A stretch of DNA of 64,000 nucleotides, taken from Hemerocallis citrina (Eukaryota > Streptophyta > Magnoliopsida > Asparagales > Asphodelaceae). Positions 1-12,514 of the stretch are shown piece by piece (positions within the stretch are counted from its first letter, which is position 1; each line of letters starts with the position of its first letter). Position numbers and translations under genes: made by a program. The notes below the pieces were generated by a model. The model searched no databases and was not told where the DNA came from. It saw only the letters and a list, made by a program, of their open reading frames with translations. The stretch is from contig CM030366.1 of NCBI GenBank assembly GCA_017893485.1, forward strand, positions 198,987,835-199,051,834. The letters run 5' to 3'.

Positions 1-809
1 TTAGTTGAGAGTGTTAGTTCTTTAGTTGATTTGCTGATATATATATAGAATTTACATTAGCAAGAGGGAGAAAGAATATATAAATGTGAAATTGTAGTAA
101 ATGTATGCAAAGAAATGAGGGAATTTATAAATGTTTGTGAATAACAACAACATGATCATTCTGTTACTTGAGGTCAAACATTTATCACGTTAGTGAAATC
201 AAGATTTCTCCATAAAATTAAACTAAAATGATTCAATGAAGTGTTCTAATGTTGGAATTCCTGATGAAATTGAAGAAAATTTTCATAAAATGATTTTACG
301 ACCATCCTTCATGTATGATTTTTTTTTTTGGGAAACTAGGAAACTATATATATATTGAAAACTACGAGAATGGTTATAAAGCTACAAGAGATAAGGGAGG
401 ATTGTATGTTGTTGGAGCAGCTAATGGTGAACAAAATGAACATGATTTAGGGCAATTTACTATGAACGAATAAATCTTACAGATATTCATGACTATAGGA
501 TGCAAAAGGAACACACCTCAAAGAGCCACATCAGGATATGTCCAAAGATTAAGAGATTGTGCAAGGGTGCTTTTCTTGAAGTTCCCCCACAGTACTAACG
601 GTTATTAATAATGGCTTATAAAAAACATATACACCCCTGTTTCATGGGACTGTTTTCTCTGTTTTCTGCATGAATTGAGATGTGATAATGATTCTTACAG
701 AGGAAAACAGCGTTGAATGGACTAAAAGGATAGATACTGCCAACCCATTTAGTTTAGAAATCCTTCTTACAAACTTCACATTTTGCTTGTGAAACAGCTT
801 TTAGATTTC
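1..809. other. AT-rich intergenic sequence, no gene seen
   Basis: No open frame of convincing length, no transposon ends and no RNA gene are visible. The stretch is AT-rich with short T and TA runs near 318 and 345. It ends at the left target-site copy of the LINE at 829. Confidence 0.5.
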
Positions 810-828
810 AATAATTAGCTTAGTCATA
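810..828. repeat. left target-site duplication of the LINE
   Basis: The 19-bp sequence aataattagcttagtcata is repeated exactly at 8908-8926 beside the A tail. This fixes the ends and orientation of the LINE. Confidence 0.93.
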
Positions 829-1737
829 ACAACTAGCGGATTCATAGTAGGCTCTCTCTCTTTCTGGCGACTTCCAACCCCCCTCCCCTCTATCACTGAA
901 CGCTCAGATCCGGCGCCCCCCCTCCCCGTCTCCATCCCCTCCTTTCTTTAAAGTTGATCGTCTCCTCGAGATCTCCAAACCCTTTTCCGCTTTAGGCCTT
1001 CCCCCCTTTTTTCGTCCCTTCCTTTTTCCCTCTCATCCGGGAAGTCCCCTTAGCGGCGATTGTCTGCGGTGACTTTCTAGCATTTAGGCGATCCCTGGTG
1101 CTGCTCTCGCCTTCCACGCGGAATCCATCGGTCGGACGAGCCGGCGTCTTTCCCCTTACTCCCTTCTCGTCACCTGCAGGCCTCTCCCGCTCCTAGGCCG
1201 AGCTCTTTTCTCAACGAGGGCCCATCCTCTGTCTCTCAGTCAGCACACTCGCCTTCAGCCTCCGCCCACCCCCTGCCCGCCGTCCTCCCAGTGCCGTCTC
1301 CTCGGAGGTTTTTGACTTAGTTGCTGCCTCTAATCCCTAACCCATCGCTGTAAGTTGTTTTTTGCTGTTTATGTTCATTCCAGCGCTGGTGGAGTTTATT
1401 ATTATTTTCCTTTGTGGTATTGGTGTTTTTATTGGTCTTTGTGACCCTTGCCGTCAGCTTTACCTTCTAATTTCCGATCTCCTCTACCCACATAGTTGGG
1501 ACATTTCTTCCCTCTTGAATTGGGTCCTTTCCACTCTCTTTAGTTAACACCTTCCTCTTCCCCTCATCTCTTGTGTGGCATCTGGATTTGTGATCTTTAA
1601 GATCCTCCAGTAAACCCATTGCTTGAGGGATCCTGCACTAGCTCGAAGTCTCCGTTGCTAGTCTCGTGGCTCCCCTCTATTGGGCCTTACCTCAGTGGTG
1701 CTTTTTTGTTGGGCCCATGTAACTTTCGTGGGTTGAA
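829..1737 (+). promoter_or_regulatory. LINE 5' untranslated leader / internal promoter region
   Basis: About 0.9 kb of C-rich, comparatively GC-rich DNA precedes ORF1, unlike the AT-rich flanks. Plant LINEs carry their promoter inside this leader because transcription must begin at the first base of the element. No long ORF is present. It ends at an AAT-type microsatellite (1743-1768). Confidence 0.55.
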
Positions 1738-4064
1738 GTGGTAAATAATAATAATAATAATAATAATCTCCAAAAAATTAGCAATGGTCTCTCCTCTCAC
1801 TCTGGGCCGTTGTCTTCTAGGCCCCCCAGGCCCATCTTCGAGAAGATTCCTGGGTATTCTAGGGCTACCTATTCCCGCCAATTCTCTCCATCTACCTCTT
1901 CAACTTCTCTTGCTCCTCATTCTAATCCTCTCCGAGCTCCCCTTACCTGTTATCAGTGCCTTCAGACTGGCCACTTAAAGAAATACTATACGTTCAAAAT
2001 GAAATGCTTATTCTGCCTCAAGTCTGGGCACGCGCGTCATCACTGCTTCGCGCTTCAGAAGATGTTGGGCCTCACCCTGGGAGCTCCCATTTCGGAGCAG
2101 GTTCTTGCTGCTCTCGACTTTCCCTCCTTACAACGCAAGCTTGCGGAGGATCAAGCATACAAAACCAAAAAGCAGAAATTATCCTCGAAGTCTCCCTTAC
2201 TTCCTACTCCTATCTCTAGCCGATTATCTGACAGCAATCCTCCTCCTGCTCTGACTACTCCACACAACCTCCTGCCCAAGCCGATCATGACACATGTTTT
2301 CATCCCGGATATGGAACTGTCTGATAGGTTGAAATTCTTTGACACCTATGGCGCTATTTCATTTAGCGGAGGTTCGATTCCCTTCTTCACTTTAAACTCA
2401 TTTCTCAGCATTTCATGCAATGTTAAAGAATGGGATTGGGTCCTTAACACCTGTTCGAATGGTGATGTGGTCATCCGCTGTCCATCCCCCAAAATTCTTG
2501 AAGAACTGATCGACAACTCATCCCTTTCTATAGGGGCTATTACCATTTCTATTAGGAAATGGGTTCAGATCAGCCCTCCAACGCAGGCCTTCAGCACTTC
2601 AACCACCAAGGTCACTCTCTTAGGACTTCCTCCTTTTTGTGAGTCGTTGCGACTAGTTGGTGAAATGTCCAAAATCATCGGAGTGATTATAAGCATTTCC
2701 TCCTCTGCCATGTTAGCCTCGGGGTGTCTGCAGGTGGACGCTCTGTTTCGAGTTTCTAAGCATCAAGACCGTATTGAGGTTTACTACTTGACAGATGGTA
2801 AATCTTCCTTCACGGTTTCTGTGCAATATCACGACTTGGTTAGCCTTAGTGGCCCTTCACCTCTGCCATCCACTGGTACTCCGAAGCCAGTCTTTAAGCC
2901 TGCTTCTTCCTCCTCCCCCTTCCATCCTGGCTCTTCCTCTCTGTCTAAGCTGGAATCGGCCAATTTGAAAGGAGTTCAAAAGGCTTCAGCCAGGAAAAAG
3001 TTTCTTCCCAACAAGAGATTAGCTTCCCCGAGCAGCAAAAAGTTCTCGCCCTCCAAAGCGCCGAACCTAGTTTGGATCAATGCCGATATCTCTTCTCTCT
3101 AAGCTGGGAAGGTGTCTGCTCCGCCCTCTTCCTTCTCGGCTGGCCTGCATCCTCTCCCCCCACTCTTCGGACCTCCTAAGTCCTCTCCGTTGGAGAGGCA
3201 CCCCACCGTACTTCCCTCCTCCTCCTCTCCCCCCTCTCCCAAGATGCAGGCTTCGGATTCTCACTGACCCTCTTGGGAAGTCAATCCCCATTATGCCTCT
3301 GCTTGGGGAAGAGGAATCAGAACTGAATCTCGAGCATTCACTCAAACAGGTATACCCCAAACTTACCTCTGTTTCTTCACATCTATATGTTATTAATGTC
3401 GATGCTTGGCAGCAAGTGATTTCTTTGAGTTTTAGCGTTTTTCCTTTTCACTCTCTCCGAGCCTCTCTTTCCCCGTTCTCGTTTTTGCGAAACTCGCTTG
3501 GTTTTTCCCTTGCTTGGCGGTTTTGATTGGAGCAAGCTCGGGTGATTCGACACCCAGAGGTTGCTCCACAGACCTTCAAATACCTGTGTCTCAGTCTCGG
3601 GTGGAACTTTCGCATTCTCTCCCTTCGATAGCTTCCTCTCCTCATCCACCATTCTCGTATATCGACTCTGTCGATATCCCGCATCATTTCCCTCCTCTTA
3701 AGGAGGAAGGATGCTTCGCTTTTAAGCAGTCTCCGACTTGTAAGCCCCCTATCCGTCTCATTAGATCAAGCGCCCGAATTAAGGCGAAAAAACAGTGCTT
3801 GTGATCTCAACGCTTCCGATTGGGTCATTGCCGCAAGCAATGGATCTCTCTGGCATCAACCTAGGCCACCCCCATCCCCACTCTGACCAAAAATTACTAG
3901 GATCCATTTTTCAGCTTCAGTTTGACTCTTTGTCAGATAAAGATATGGCTGTCCTCGCCCAAGATATGGGATTTTTGGTCAATTCTGCTAATTCGCCGCT
4001 GTTTAATACCATTAGGCAGATAGAACGTTATAGAGTTCGGGAGCATCTAACTCTTAATGATTAG
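1738..4064 (+). pseudogene. LINE ORF1 (gag-like nucleic-acid-binding protein), broken
   Basis: ORF1 proteins of plant LINEs bind the element RNA. The longest open part, 1738-3102, reads 454 residues from a GTG; no in-frame ATG lies upstream before a stop at 1720, so the true start has probably been lost near the AAT microsatellite. About 75-105 residues in, two cysteine clusters of CxxC...H...C type (CYQCLQTGH, then CLFCLKSGHARHHC) form the zinc-knuckle region. A TAA at 3100 ends the frame, but the same frame continues as a Pro/Ser-rich linker with further stops. Later pieces (3514-3804 and 3795-4064, different frames) look like the C-terminus. The last stop overlaps the ORF2 start by 8 bases. 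Confidence 0.8.
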
Positions 4065-7000
4065 CATCTTTTGGAACATCCGGGGTCTTAATTGCCCCGT
4101 TAAACAAAGGGCGATTTACCAGCTAATAGCTTCCTCTCACTGTGATCTTATTTCTATCCAAGAATCGAAGATTGATTCACCCTCCCCGACTATCTATCGC
4201 GCGATAGGTGGATCCATTATCTCTAAATGGATCTCCTTAGACGCGATAGGATCTAGGGGAGGTATCCTATTCGGCTTCAAAGAGTCGGTCTTTTCTCTTA
4301 TCGCGGTTCGACGTCTTAACTTTTTCCTTATCGTCCAACTGCATTGGACGGTTCTCAACTGCACTCTCTCGGTGATTTCAGTTTATGGACCTCCTCTTCA
4401 GATAGGCGCAGTTTACTTCGGAACGAATTTCTTTCGCTTCACAATTACACTGACGGCCTCTATTTTTTCTGTGGGGACTTTAATGTCACCAGGTTCTCCC
4501 ACGAAAGGTCATCCCCGTCTTCCTCCAATTATCCCTCCAACGTTTTTAACGATTGTATCCAAGCTTTGCAGTTGACCGATCTTCCACTTAACGGTAGATC
4601 TTTTACCTGGTTTAACCTTCGTCAATCCCCGACGATGGCCAAACTCGACCGTTTCCTTGTTTCCCAAAGCTGGATTAACCAGTTTCATAACACTTTCTCC
4701 AAAGCCTTACCCAATCACTCCTCTGACCACGTTCCCATTGCCCTTCACTCTAATTTCCGCTTCACTCATCATCATAAATTTCGTTTCGAAAAATTTTGGT
4801 TACAAGACCAACTGTTCGTCAATCTTATTGTGGAATGCCTTTCGTCAGTTACCTATTCTTCTGGTCTGGGTAGCATCCTCCTTAAACTTCACGCCATTAA
4901 ATTCGGTTGTAAGATTTGGCGTTACGAAAGACAGAATAACACCGTTTTCCTTAAAAACTTTCTCCTAGCTTCCATCGAGTCCTTCGATAAGCTGGAGGAG
5001 TTGGGCCCCCTTTCTGATTCCTTTCGTTCTAAACGACTCTCGTGCAAGCGAGATTACGCCGACATCCTTCATCAGGACCATATTAAATGGGCTCAAAGAG
5101 CCAGATTTAAATGGTTGAAGGAGGGTGACGACAATACTGCTTTCTTTCATAGTTATGCTTCGCACAGGCAACGTTGCAATCGGATTTCTTCGATCAGTGA
5201 CAACGGTGTCGATCTTAGCTCCGATCAGGAGATCCATCGTGCTTTCCTTTCTTTCTACAAAAACCTTATTGGCTCGTACAAACAGCGCTCTATTAGCCTT
5301 GATTGGAACCACCTTTATGGGGCTCAGTCTCAGGACCTCTCTGCTCTTGAGGCCCCTTTCTCTATGGAAAAGATTAAATCGGCTGTTTTCTCTTTAAAAA
5401 ACGAATCAGTGTCGGGACCGGATGGATTCCCCGCCTTCTTTTTCCAAAAATTCTGGCATTTGCTCCAAGACGATCTTTTCCGTATGTTTACGGAACTTCA
5501 TCAGGGTTCCTTTTCTTTCGACCGTATTAATTATGCGCACATTGTGCTCATTCCCAAAATGGTGGGAGCGCACTCTGTGGCGCACTTTAGGCCTATTAGC
5601 CTGATCAACACCTCCTTCAAAATCATTATGAAAGTTCTTTCCGCAAGGCTCAGCGCGGTCTTATCTCCCCTCATTGACCCCACCCAATCGGGCTTCATTA
5701 AAAACCGTTTTATCCTTGACAGTGTTGCCTCGGCTCAAGAGATCATCTCTCATTGTCACTACTCTAACGCCGAAGGTATCCTTCTCAAACTCGACTTCCA
5801 AAAAGCTTACGATAACGTTAGCTGGGATTTCCTGTTCGAAATTCTTATTAATAGGGGATTCGGTCCAAAATGGATTGCTTGGATTAAATCCAGTCTCTTC
5901 TCTGGTACTTCTTCCATCATTATCAATGGTTCTGAAGGTCACAAATTTAAAATTAAATGTGGACTCCGCCAAGGAGATCCACTTTCATCCCTTCTATTTT
6001 TCCTTGTTGCAGATGTTTTTAGTAAACTTCTTCGCAATGCATGGGAAGCCCAGGTCATTAAAGGCCTAGGTGACTCACGCCTTTTTCATGGTGTTCTTAA
6101 CCTGCAATATGCTGATGATACTATCATCTTCGCCAAACCGAATTCTCACTCTCCGTAACCTAAAATTTCTGCTATACTGTTTTGAATTAGCTTCAGGACT
6201 ATCGATCAATTTTCAAAAATCTTTTGTTCTCTAGCTTGAAGGATCACCTAATCGCCAGCATGAGATCTCTAACTTCTTAAACTGTCCTATTGCCTCTTTT
6301 CCCATTACGTATTTGGGTATTCCCCTACGATGGGGTAAACTGCATAAAGCTGACTGGTTGCCCATGGTGGATAAGGTAGAATCTAGGCTTAACGTTTGGG
6401 CAGGGAAACTCCTCTCCCGTGATGGTAGATTAATCCTTCTTAACTCGGTCCTCTCCTCCATCTCCCTTTATATGATGTCATTCTATTATGTCCCCTCTTG
6501 GGTCATCAAGCGGATAGACCAAATCAGAAGTAATTTTTTCTGGTCAGGTTCCTCCACTCTCAAGCCAGGCTCGCACCTTAGCAACTGGCAACTGGTCTGC
6601 TCTTCCAAAGCGGCTGGGGGTTTAGGGGTATTGAACCTCAGACACCAAAATATCGCGTTATTGGGTAAATGGCTTTGGAGATTTTTAAAATTTGATCTCT
6701 TACCTTGGATCCAAAGTATCAAGGTTAACTGCTTTTCCAATCGACATCTGTGGGAATTTCCTCCCAGTATTCATCGTAACGCTTCCCCGTTCTGAAAGGG
6801 GGTATGGAAAGCGGCCGCAGCATTCCAATGCGGCATCTTCCATGACTGTTTCGACAGATCCAAGACCAAGTTCTGGTCCGATCACTGGATTGGTAACACC
6901 AAACTCACCTCTTTCCCGGCACTCTTCCGCCTGGCCTCCAATCCCCTTTCCACGGTGGCAGATTCTTTCACCATTATTAATTCGCAAAGGCATTGGGTCA

Positions 7001-7695
7001 TCCCTTTCTCGACCGATCTTCCTTCACACCTTACTTCTGATCTTAACGACCTCCTTTTTTTCCTTAACCATTTCGTTTGGCGCCCAAAAGAAGATTTTAT
7101 TTGGCGTTGGAACTCGGCGGGGATCTTCACTGTTAAATCGTTCTATAACTTTCTTAACTTTCGAGGTATCCACTCCCCTTTTGCTGATTTCATTTGGAAT
7201 ACCTGTGCCCCTCTGAAGGTTAAAATCCTCACTTGGCTCGCCTTCAACAACACGCTGCTCACTGTCGAAATCCTCAACAAAAGGAATTTGGCATGGGGAC
7301 AATTGTGCCCCCTTTGCTCTAATAATTTTGAAGACGTGGATCACCAATTTGTTGGATGTGAATTCATTCGCCCCTTATGGAAAATTAGTTCTCTAGCCTG
7401 GGAATTCCCTTCTATCCCCTCCAAGTTATCCTCGTGCTGGTCTCTTCATCCCACGAATAAAAGATTCAGCAGATCGTGGAATCTATCAGTTCAAATTATT
7501 ATTTGGATCACATGGTCGGAAAGAAATAAGCGGTTATTCCAGCACTGCGCTTCCCCAATCTTTCTTATTATTGAAGATTTTTTATTTCTTTTTAATTTCT
7601 GGTATTCGAGTTTAAAAACCGAAGCTAGAGATTCTCTTTCCAGTCGTAGACTAGACGACTCTTTACTTTGCCTCCATAACCTTAATGCTTTATAA
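4057..7695 (+). pseudogene. LINE ORF2 (endonuclease, reverse transcriptase, zf-RVT), broken
   Basis: ORF2 nicks the target and copies the element RNA. The ATG at 4057 opens an APE-type endonuclease (FWNIRGLN, then SIQESK, GDFNVTR, LDRFL, SDHVPI). The frame shifts by one base near 4392-4400. The reverse transcriptase follows: SGPDGFPAFFFQKFW, then LKLDFQKAYD (first catalytic Asp), GLRQGDPLSS, and YADD at about 6108-6119. A second frameshift and a TAG lie between 6155 and 6235. The thumb region resumes as YLGIPLRWGK and runs to an in-frame TGA at 6793. The same frame reopens into a zf-RVT domain (FIWRWNSAGIFTVKSFY, later CPLCSNNFEDVDHQFVGC) ending with TAA at 7693. All core motifs survive, so it is recently dead rather than ancient. 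Confidence 0.9.
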
Positions 7696-8907
7696 TTTTC
7701 TATGTTTCTAATCATCAAAAATTTCTTCTTGTTTGCCGCGATTATTTAGTCTCTGACTTTATTTCGCAGGGTTGAAGAAGTTACTGGATTTTCTCCTTTT
7801 GGTTGCTACTATCAGTGTGCTCCTCTTGACTTGCTTGTTTTATCCCGTGCTTGTAGCCCAGTGGAAATTTTCTCTTCTTTTTGCACCTCTGATCACAGGC
7901 CTTCATAATGTGATGTTTTTGTAGTCCTATATTGTGTATAAGCAAGGGATTATTTTGGTAGGCTTTTTACATTCCACTGTTGTACCCCAGGGTGCTCTTG
8001 GGTTGGCGTTTCTAGCTTTCCCCTCTGACTGTGATTGGTGTTTGTTTGCTTTGGTAGCATGCTTTTATTGTTCACTCTAATGGAACTTTTTTCTACTTGT
8101 CTTTTGGCTTTCTTGTGTTTGCTTGTCGGCCGATTCATGGCACGTTATGCATTGTGAGAGCGGAGGCCTTTTTGACGCTCGGCTTCCCAGTTGGCTGAGC
8201 ATGAAGGAACTTGATTCAGTGCACCTTATAGTTGTTTTGTGGTGCCCTATGTTTTTTCCATCCATTTTTTCTGTTATATGGATGTCTTCCGTCATATATT
8301 TCTACCTCTGCCCCCACAGGGCGTCTTTGATCGGTTTTGGGCCTTGGTGTTTCATCAGGACTTGTACCTTTTATTGTTGTTTGGCCTTGGTCAGGCTTCT
8401 TGTTTCCCTATCGGCACCAGGAACCTTTGTTTCCTTGCCCCTGACGACTATCTGCGATTGCTTGGCTTCGATCTTAGCTGCTTTTGCACTCTGTGGGTAG
8501 CGCTAGTTTCGCGCTACGGTCGTCGCTAGTTTCGCGCTACGGTCGTCGCTGACTGCCTACCTATTGTTTCTCATGATGGACGGAGCTAGTTTCATGGTGT
8601 CATCAGGGCGTGTCCTTTGCTATTGATGGTCTCTCCACTGCAGGGGGGACGAGAGCAACAGAGCATTCCTTCTCTCGCGTCTGGAGACTCCGACTTTTAG
8701 CCCGCTTGCAGTTTTGGTTTGCTAGCGACCGTGTTTTTGTAGCTATTGTCTTTTATTGCTTTACTTTTTTCTTCCTTCGGTGATTCGTTGTTCCTTATTC
8801 TGTTTCGATTGGATTTACGTCTTTTAAACCTTTATTGTACTACTTTCGATTTATATTATAGATTGTCTGGCTGGAGTCGTTTGACTCTATCCGTTTCATC
8901 AAAAAAA
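7696..8907 (+). other. LINE 3' UTR with a 23-bp tandem duplication
   Basis: Non-coding tail of the LINE, T-rich on the plus strand, ending in a short A run from 8901. At 8501-8546 a 23-bp unit beginning cgctagtttcgcgctacggt occurs twice in tandem without a mismatch. No protein is encoded here; open frames near 8123-8529 have no recognisable content. Confidence 0.75.
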
Positions 8908-8926
8908 AATAATTAGCTTAGTCATA
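8908..8926. repeat. right target-site duplication of the LINE
   Basis: Exact copy of the 19-bp repeat at 810-828. Its first one or two A residues overlap the A tail, so the true boundary may shift by a base or two. Confidence 0.93.
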
Positions 8927-9771
8927 GGGACCATTAATTTAAATGTAAATACCATACAAGATTATCATAAAAACTCTTGTATAATCGAAGATGTTACCCT
9001 ATGCATCAGTCATTTTTTCAAAAAATACCAAATTAGGGGTTTGTTTTCAAGAACACAACTATGAAGTTTGTGTATGTGGACAGAGGGCGCAGTCTAATGG
9101 CTCTTTTCTAAATATTAGCTTTATAAATAGAGTTATAGAACTTGAGGAGAAGTAGATGCAAATAATAGAGAATCTTCGTACACATGGGCATAACATGGAG
9201 AATATTTCCATAAGTAATTGATTACCTGGACTGAAGCTATGGACTCTTGCTACTGAATTACAAATATACATATGCAGTATAAAAATGGTAAAATTTTGGA
9301 AGGATGTCTGATGTATGTGATCTGTATCCTAATCTACACAATGTAATCTTTTTATGCTTAAGTGGCTAAAAAACGTAAGCTCTGAGAATTGTGCTAAAAT
9401 TAAGCAAAAACAGCCTATTTAGCAGTCTGCCACTTTTTTTTTAATTTAATTTTAATTATAATTATTTTAATTTATTAAAGATGGCTGCTTAGGCTGCAGG
9501 AATCGCTTAAGCAGTTTCTTGTGATGGTTTTCTGAAAAAAAGAAAAACTACTTAAAACCCAAAACAGACCAAATATCCAACTTATAAGTTCTTTCAACCC
9601 GTAATTCTGCTACTTTCTCAAAAACTATTCAAGCTTGCTCTACAATTCTCCACATCTTCAACTTCTCTCCATGCCTTTGAATTGTATTAATGTATACATT
9701 TACTTCTATTTGAATTATTTTGTTATTTTTCTTCACTTTATAGCACTATTTTTAGACCCTCATACTTTTAA
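8927..9771. other. AT-rich non-coding sequence
   Basis: I see no gene, element end or RNA gene here. It is AT-rich unique-looking sequence between the LINE and the LTR element at 9777. Confidence 0.5.
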
Positions 9772-9776
9772 TTATA

Positions 9777-10841
9777 TGATGTAAAACTAACCATAAATAA
9801 AGAATTTCCAAGAATCTTAAAGGATTAATTTTACAACATGTAATGCAGATCAAAGTTAGAAATTTTCAACAGTTAATCGGTTTGATGGATTTTCAAGAAC
9901 TGAATCACGTTTAACAATATTTGAGAATTGGAAAGAGTGTACCGATTGTTCGAAGAACTCAACGTAGATCTCGGATTGACAGCAGCGAAGAGCACAGCAA
10001 TCAGCAACACAGAAAGAGAGAGACAGCAGCAAAAAATTAGCAATGGCAACAGCAAGGGCGATGGTGGCGGCGTCGCTGGATGAGGGCGGTGACGGGGGTC
10101 GACACAGTGAGGTGGATCGACGACGGCGTCGACGAAGTGAGGAGAGTCGTCGGGATTTAGGATTTTGGCTGTGGTGGGAATGAGTTCAGTTAAGGGGTTT
10201 GGGTTTCAGGGTTTCGACGAAGGAGAGGGGAGTTGACGGAGGCTATGAGGTGGGGCGGATTGGGGGCAAGTCGATGTTGTGGCGGATGTGAGAGGGGTGG
10301 TCGACGGGGGGGGGGGGGGGGGGCAACGACGGAGGAGGTAGGTCTGGGATGGGGCTAGGGTTTCGGTCAGAATTTGGTGGAGAAATAGACAGGGTTTTGG
10401 GATCGTGGATGGGTTTCGGGAATCGATGGGGGTGAGGAAGAAGATGAAGAGTAGTCAGGGTTTTGGATTTGGGGATTAGGGTTTGAGTTTAATTGATTTA
10501 AGGATTTGGAGGTAGTTTTAGAGTTTATCACAAATCCTAATTTTTTTTATTAGGATTTATCACAAACCCTAACAATTGGATCTTAATTGTATCACACAAA
10601 AAAGCGAGATGAGAAAAACTCAACACAATAATTTTCTAATCAAGAATGACATCTTTCTCATTAATTTCAAGGTCTAAAAATAGGCTCAAAACAAATCTTG
10701 ATACAAATCTCAAAATATTCTCAAAATCTCAAAAATATTCTAATGCATAAAAGAAAGATTACACATGGCTATAATTGCCAGAAACAAATATGGTACTGAA
10801 ATAAAATACTAAACTAAACAGAATAGATGTCCTCAACGTCA
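9777..10841 (-). repeat. 3' LTR of the internally deleted element
   Basis: Downstream LTR in element orientation, 1065 bp, TG...CA. It contains an 18-G run at 10306-10323 and GTCGAC-rich sequence. Compared with the other LTR it lacks the AT-rich stretch found at about 11429-11600 there; the join lies in the sequence tttaacaatatttgag near 9920. Confidence 0.85.
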
Positions 10842-11087
10842 ATCGTCACGAACATTCCCTTGAGGGATCTGACAATTGGCATGAAGCTCAGGGACAATGG
10901 TTTGATTTAATTTCACTTTTTCAAGCCTCTGATTGATATTGGCAAGAGTTGCTTGAATGACAGCTAGGGTAGCGGAGATATCAGAGTTGTCCATTTCAGG
11001 TCGGGGAAGTCCAGGGTTCCTAATTGGGTGATTTGGAAGGGATAAGAAAGGCTCTTCAGGATCTGTGATGGTGCTGCGAAGGCGCAT
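10839..11087 (-). pseudogene. gag N-terminal remnant (82 residues)
   Basis: A short frame starts MRLRST and contains a helical, coiled-coil-like stretch (ATLAVIQATLANINQRLEKV). It stops at a TGA formed by the first three bases of the 3' LTR, so the protein was cut by the internal deletion. It lies immediately after the 5' LTR and primer site, the normal gag position. No capsid or zinc knuckle remains. Confidence 0.6.
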
Positions 11088-11269
11088 TCACCAAAAGTAG
11101 AAACTAGGGGTCGTGTGTGTACTTTTTTAAATTTTATTTATTTATTTATTTATAAATAAATCTGAAATGACCTAAAATAAAGAAAGTAAAATAAAAGACT
11201 TCACAATCCTAACTGAATGCAAAAATGGATGCCTAAATAATGCAAGAACTAGGGTTTTAAGAACCTTCT

Positions 11270-11280
11270 CTCTGATACCA
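11270..11280 (-). promoter_or_regulatory. primer-binding site for initiator tRNA-Met
   Basis: Read on the minus strand this is TGGTATCAGAG, the complement of the 3' end of plant initiator tRNA-Met, the usual primer of plant LTR retrotransposons. It lies 3 bases inside the 5' LTR, as expected. Confidence 0.88.
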
Positions 11281-11283
11281 AAA

Positions 11284-12509
11284 TGATGTAAAACTAACCC
11301 TAAATAGAGAATTGCCAAGAATCTTAAAGGATTAATTTTACCAACATGTAATGCGGATCAAAGTTAGAAATTTTAAACAGTTAATCGGTTTGATGGATTT
11401 TCAAGAACTGAATCACGTTTAACAATCCCAATTAATAATTTAATTCTAACAATCAATAATTAAATCCCTAAGTATTTTTAACAAGTAAAAGATTCAATAT
11501 TGATTCGTACTCTAATCAAGCAAGTGGAGCGCTTAATCTCAATATTTGTGGTCGACAGTTTAATTGAATAATATAATAGAGATAATAAAGTAGTATAACA
11601 CAAATATTTGAGAATTGAAAAGAGTATACCGTTGGTTCGAAGAACTCAGCGTAGATCTCGGGTTGACAGCAGCGAAGAGCACAACAATCAGCAACATAGA
11701 AAGAGAGAAACATTAGCAACAAATCAGCAATGGCAACAGCTAGGGCGACGGTGGCTGCATCGCTGGACGAGGGTGGTGACGGGGGTCGACACAGTGAGGT
11801 GGGTCGACGACGGTGTCGACGAAGTGAGGAGAGTCGTCGGGATTCAGGATTTTGGTTGTGGTTGGAATGGGTTCAGTTCAGGGGTTTGGGTTTCAGGGTT
11901 TCGACGAAGGAGAGGGGAGTTGACGGAGGCTATGAGGTGGGGCGGATTGGGGACGAGTCAATGTTGTGGCGGACGTGAGAGGGGTGGTCGACAGGGGGTG
12001 ACGACGGAGGAGGTAGGTCGAGGATAGGGCTAGGGTTTCGGTCGGGATTTGGTGGAGAAACAGACAGGGTTTTGGGATCGTGGATGGGTTTCGGGAATCG
12101 ATGGGGGTGAGGAAGAAGATGAAGAGTGGTTAGGGTTTTGGATTTGGGGATTAGGGTTTGAGTTTAATTGATTTGGGGTAGTTTCAGAGTTTATAACAAA
12201 CCCTAATTTTTTATATATTAGGATTTATCACAAATTCTAATAATTGGATCTTAATTGTATCACACAAAAAAGAGAGAAGAAGAGAAAATTCAACACAATA
12301 ATTTTTTAATCAAGAATGACATATCTTTCTTATTAATCTCAAGGTCTATAAATAGGCTCAAAACAAATCTTGATACAAATCTCAAAATATTCTCAAAATC
12401 TCAAAAATATTCTAATGCATAAAAGAAAGATTACATGTGGCTATAATTGCCGAAACAAATATGGTACTGAAATAAAATACTAAACTAAACAGAATAGATG
12501 TCCTCATCA
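11284..12509 (-). repeat. 5' LTR of the internally deleted element
   Basis: Upstream LTR in element orientation, 1226 bp, TG...CA. It matches the 9777-10841 copy along its length except for an additional AT-rich block of roughly 175 bp near 11429-11600. The open frames inside it (for example 11608-12027) have no conserved domain and are chance frames in GC-rich LTR DNA. Confidence 0.85.
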
Positions 12510-12514
12510 TTATA

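Larger units (their letters stand above)
829..8907 (+). mobile_element. full-length plant L1-type LINE, coding-dead
   Basis: A non-LTR retrotransposon that moved by target-primed reverse transcription. It is bounded by a 19-bp direct repeat, aataattagcttagtcata, at 810-828 and 8908-8926. The right copy directly follows a short A tail (from 8901). Inside are a GC- and C-rich 5' leader, an ORF1 with a zinc-knuckle region, an ORF2 with endonuclease, reverse transcriptase and zf-RVT regions, and a 1.2-kb 3' UTR. At about 8.1 kb it appears complete at both ends. Both ORFs carry frameshifts and stops, so it cannot move on its own proteins. No RNase H domain was recognised after the RT. The near-perfect target duplication suggests a fairly recent insertion. 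Confidence 0.93.
9777..12509 (-). mobile_element. internally deleted LTR retrotransposon, minus strand
   Basis: Two direct repeats, 9777-10841 and 11284-12509, flank only 442 bp of internal sequence. Both begin TGATGTAAAACTAACC and end in TCA. The element is flanked by the 5-bp duplication ttata (9772-9776 and 12510-12514). Minus orientation is shown by a primer-binding site at 11270-11280 adjacent to the right LTR and by a gag start on the minus strand. No protease, RT or integrase remains, so it is a non-autonomous deletion derivative. The LTRs differ by many substitutions and by a segment of roughly 175 bp, so insertion is not recent. Confidence 0.88.

Noticed and set aside
8123..8529. 125-residue frame after LINE ORF2 as a possible RNase H or extra ORF
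   Set aside because: No RNase H motif; overlapping frames are equally open, and the region fits a 3' UTR.
11608..12027. 139-residue Arg/Gly-rich frame
   Set aside because: It lies wholly inside an LTR, and the sister LTR at 9777 does not keep it open.
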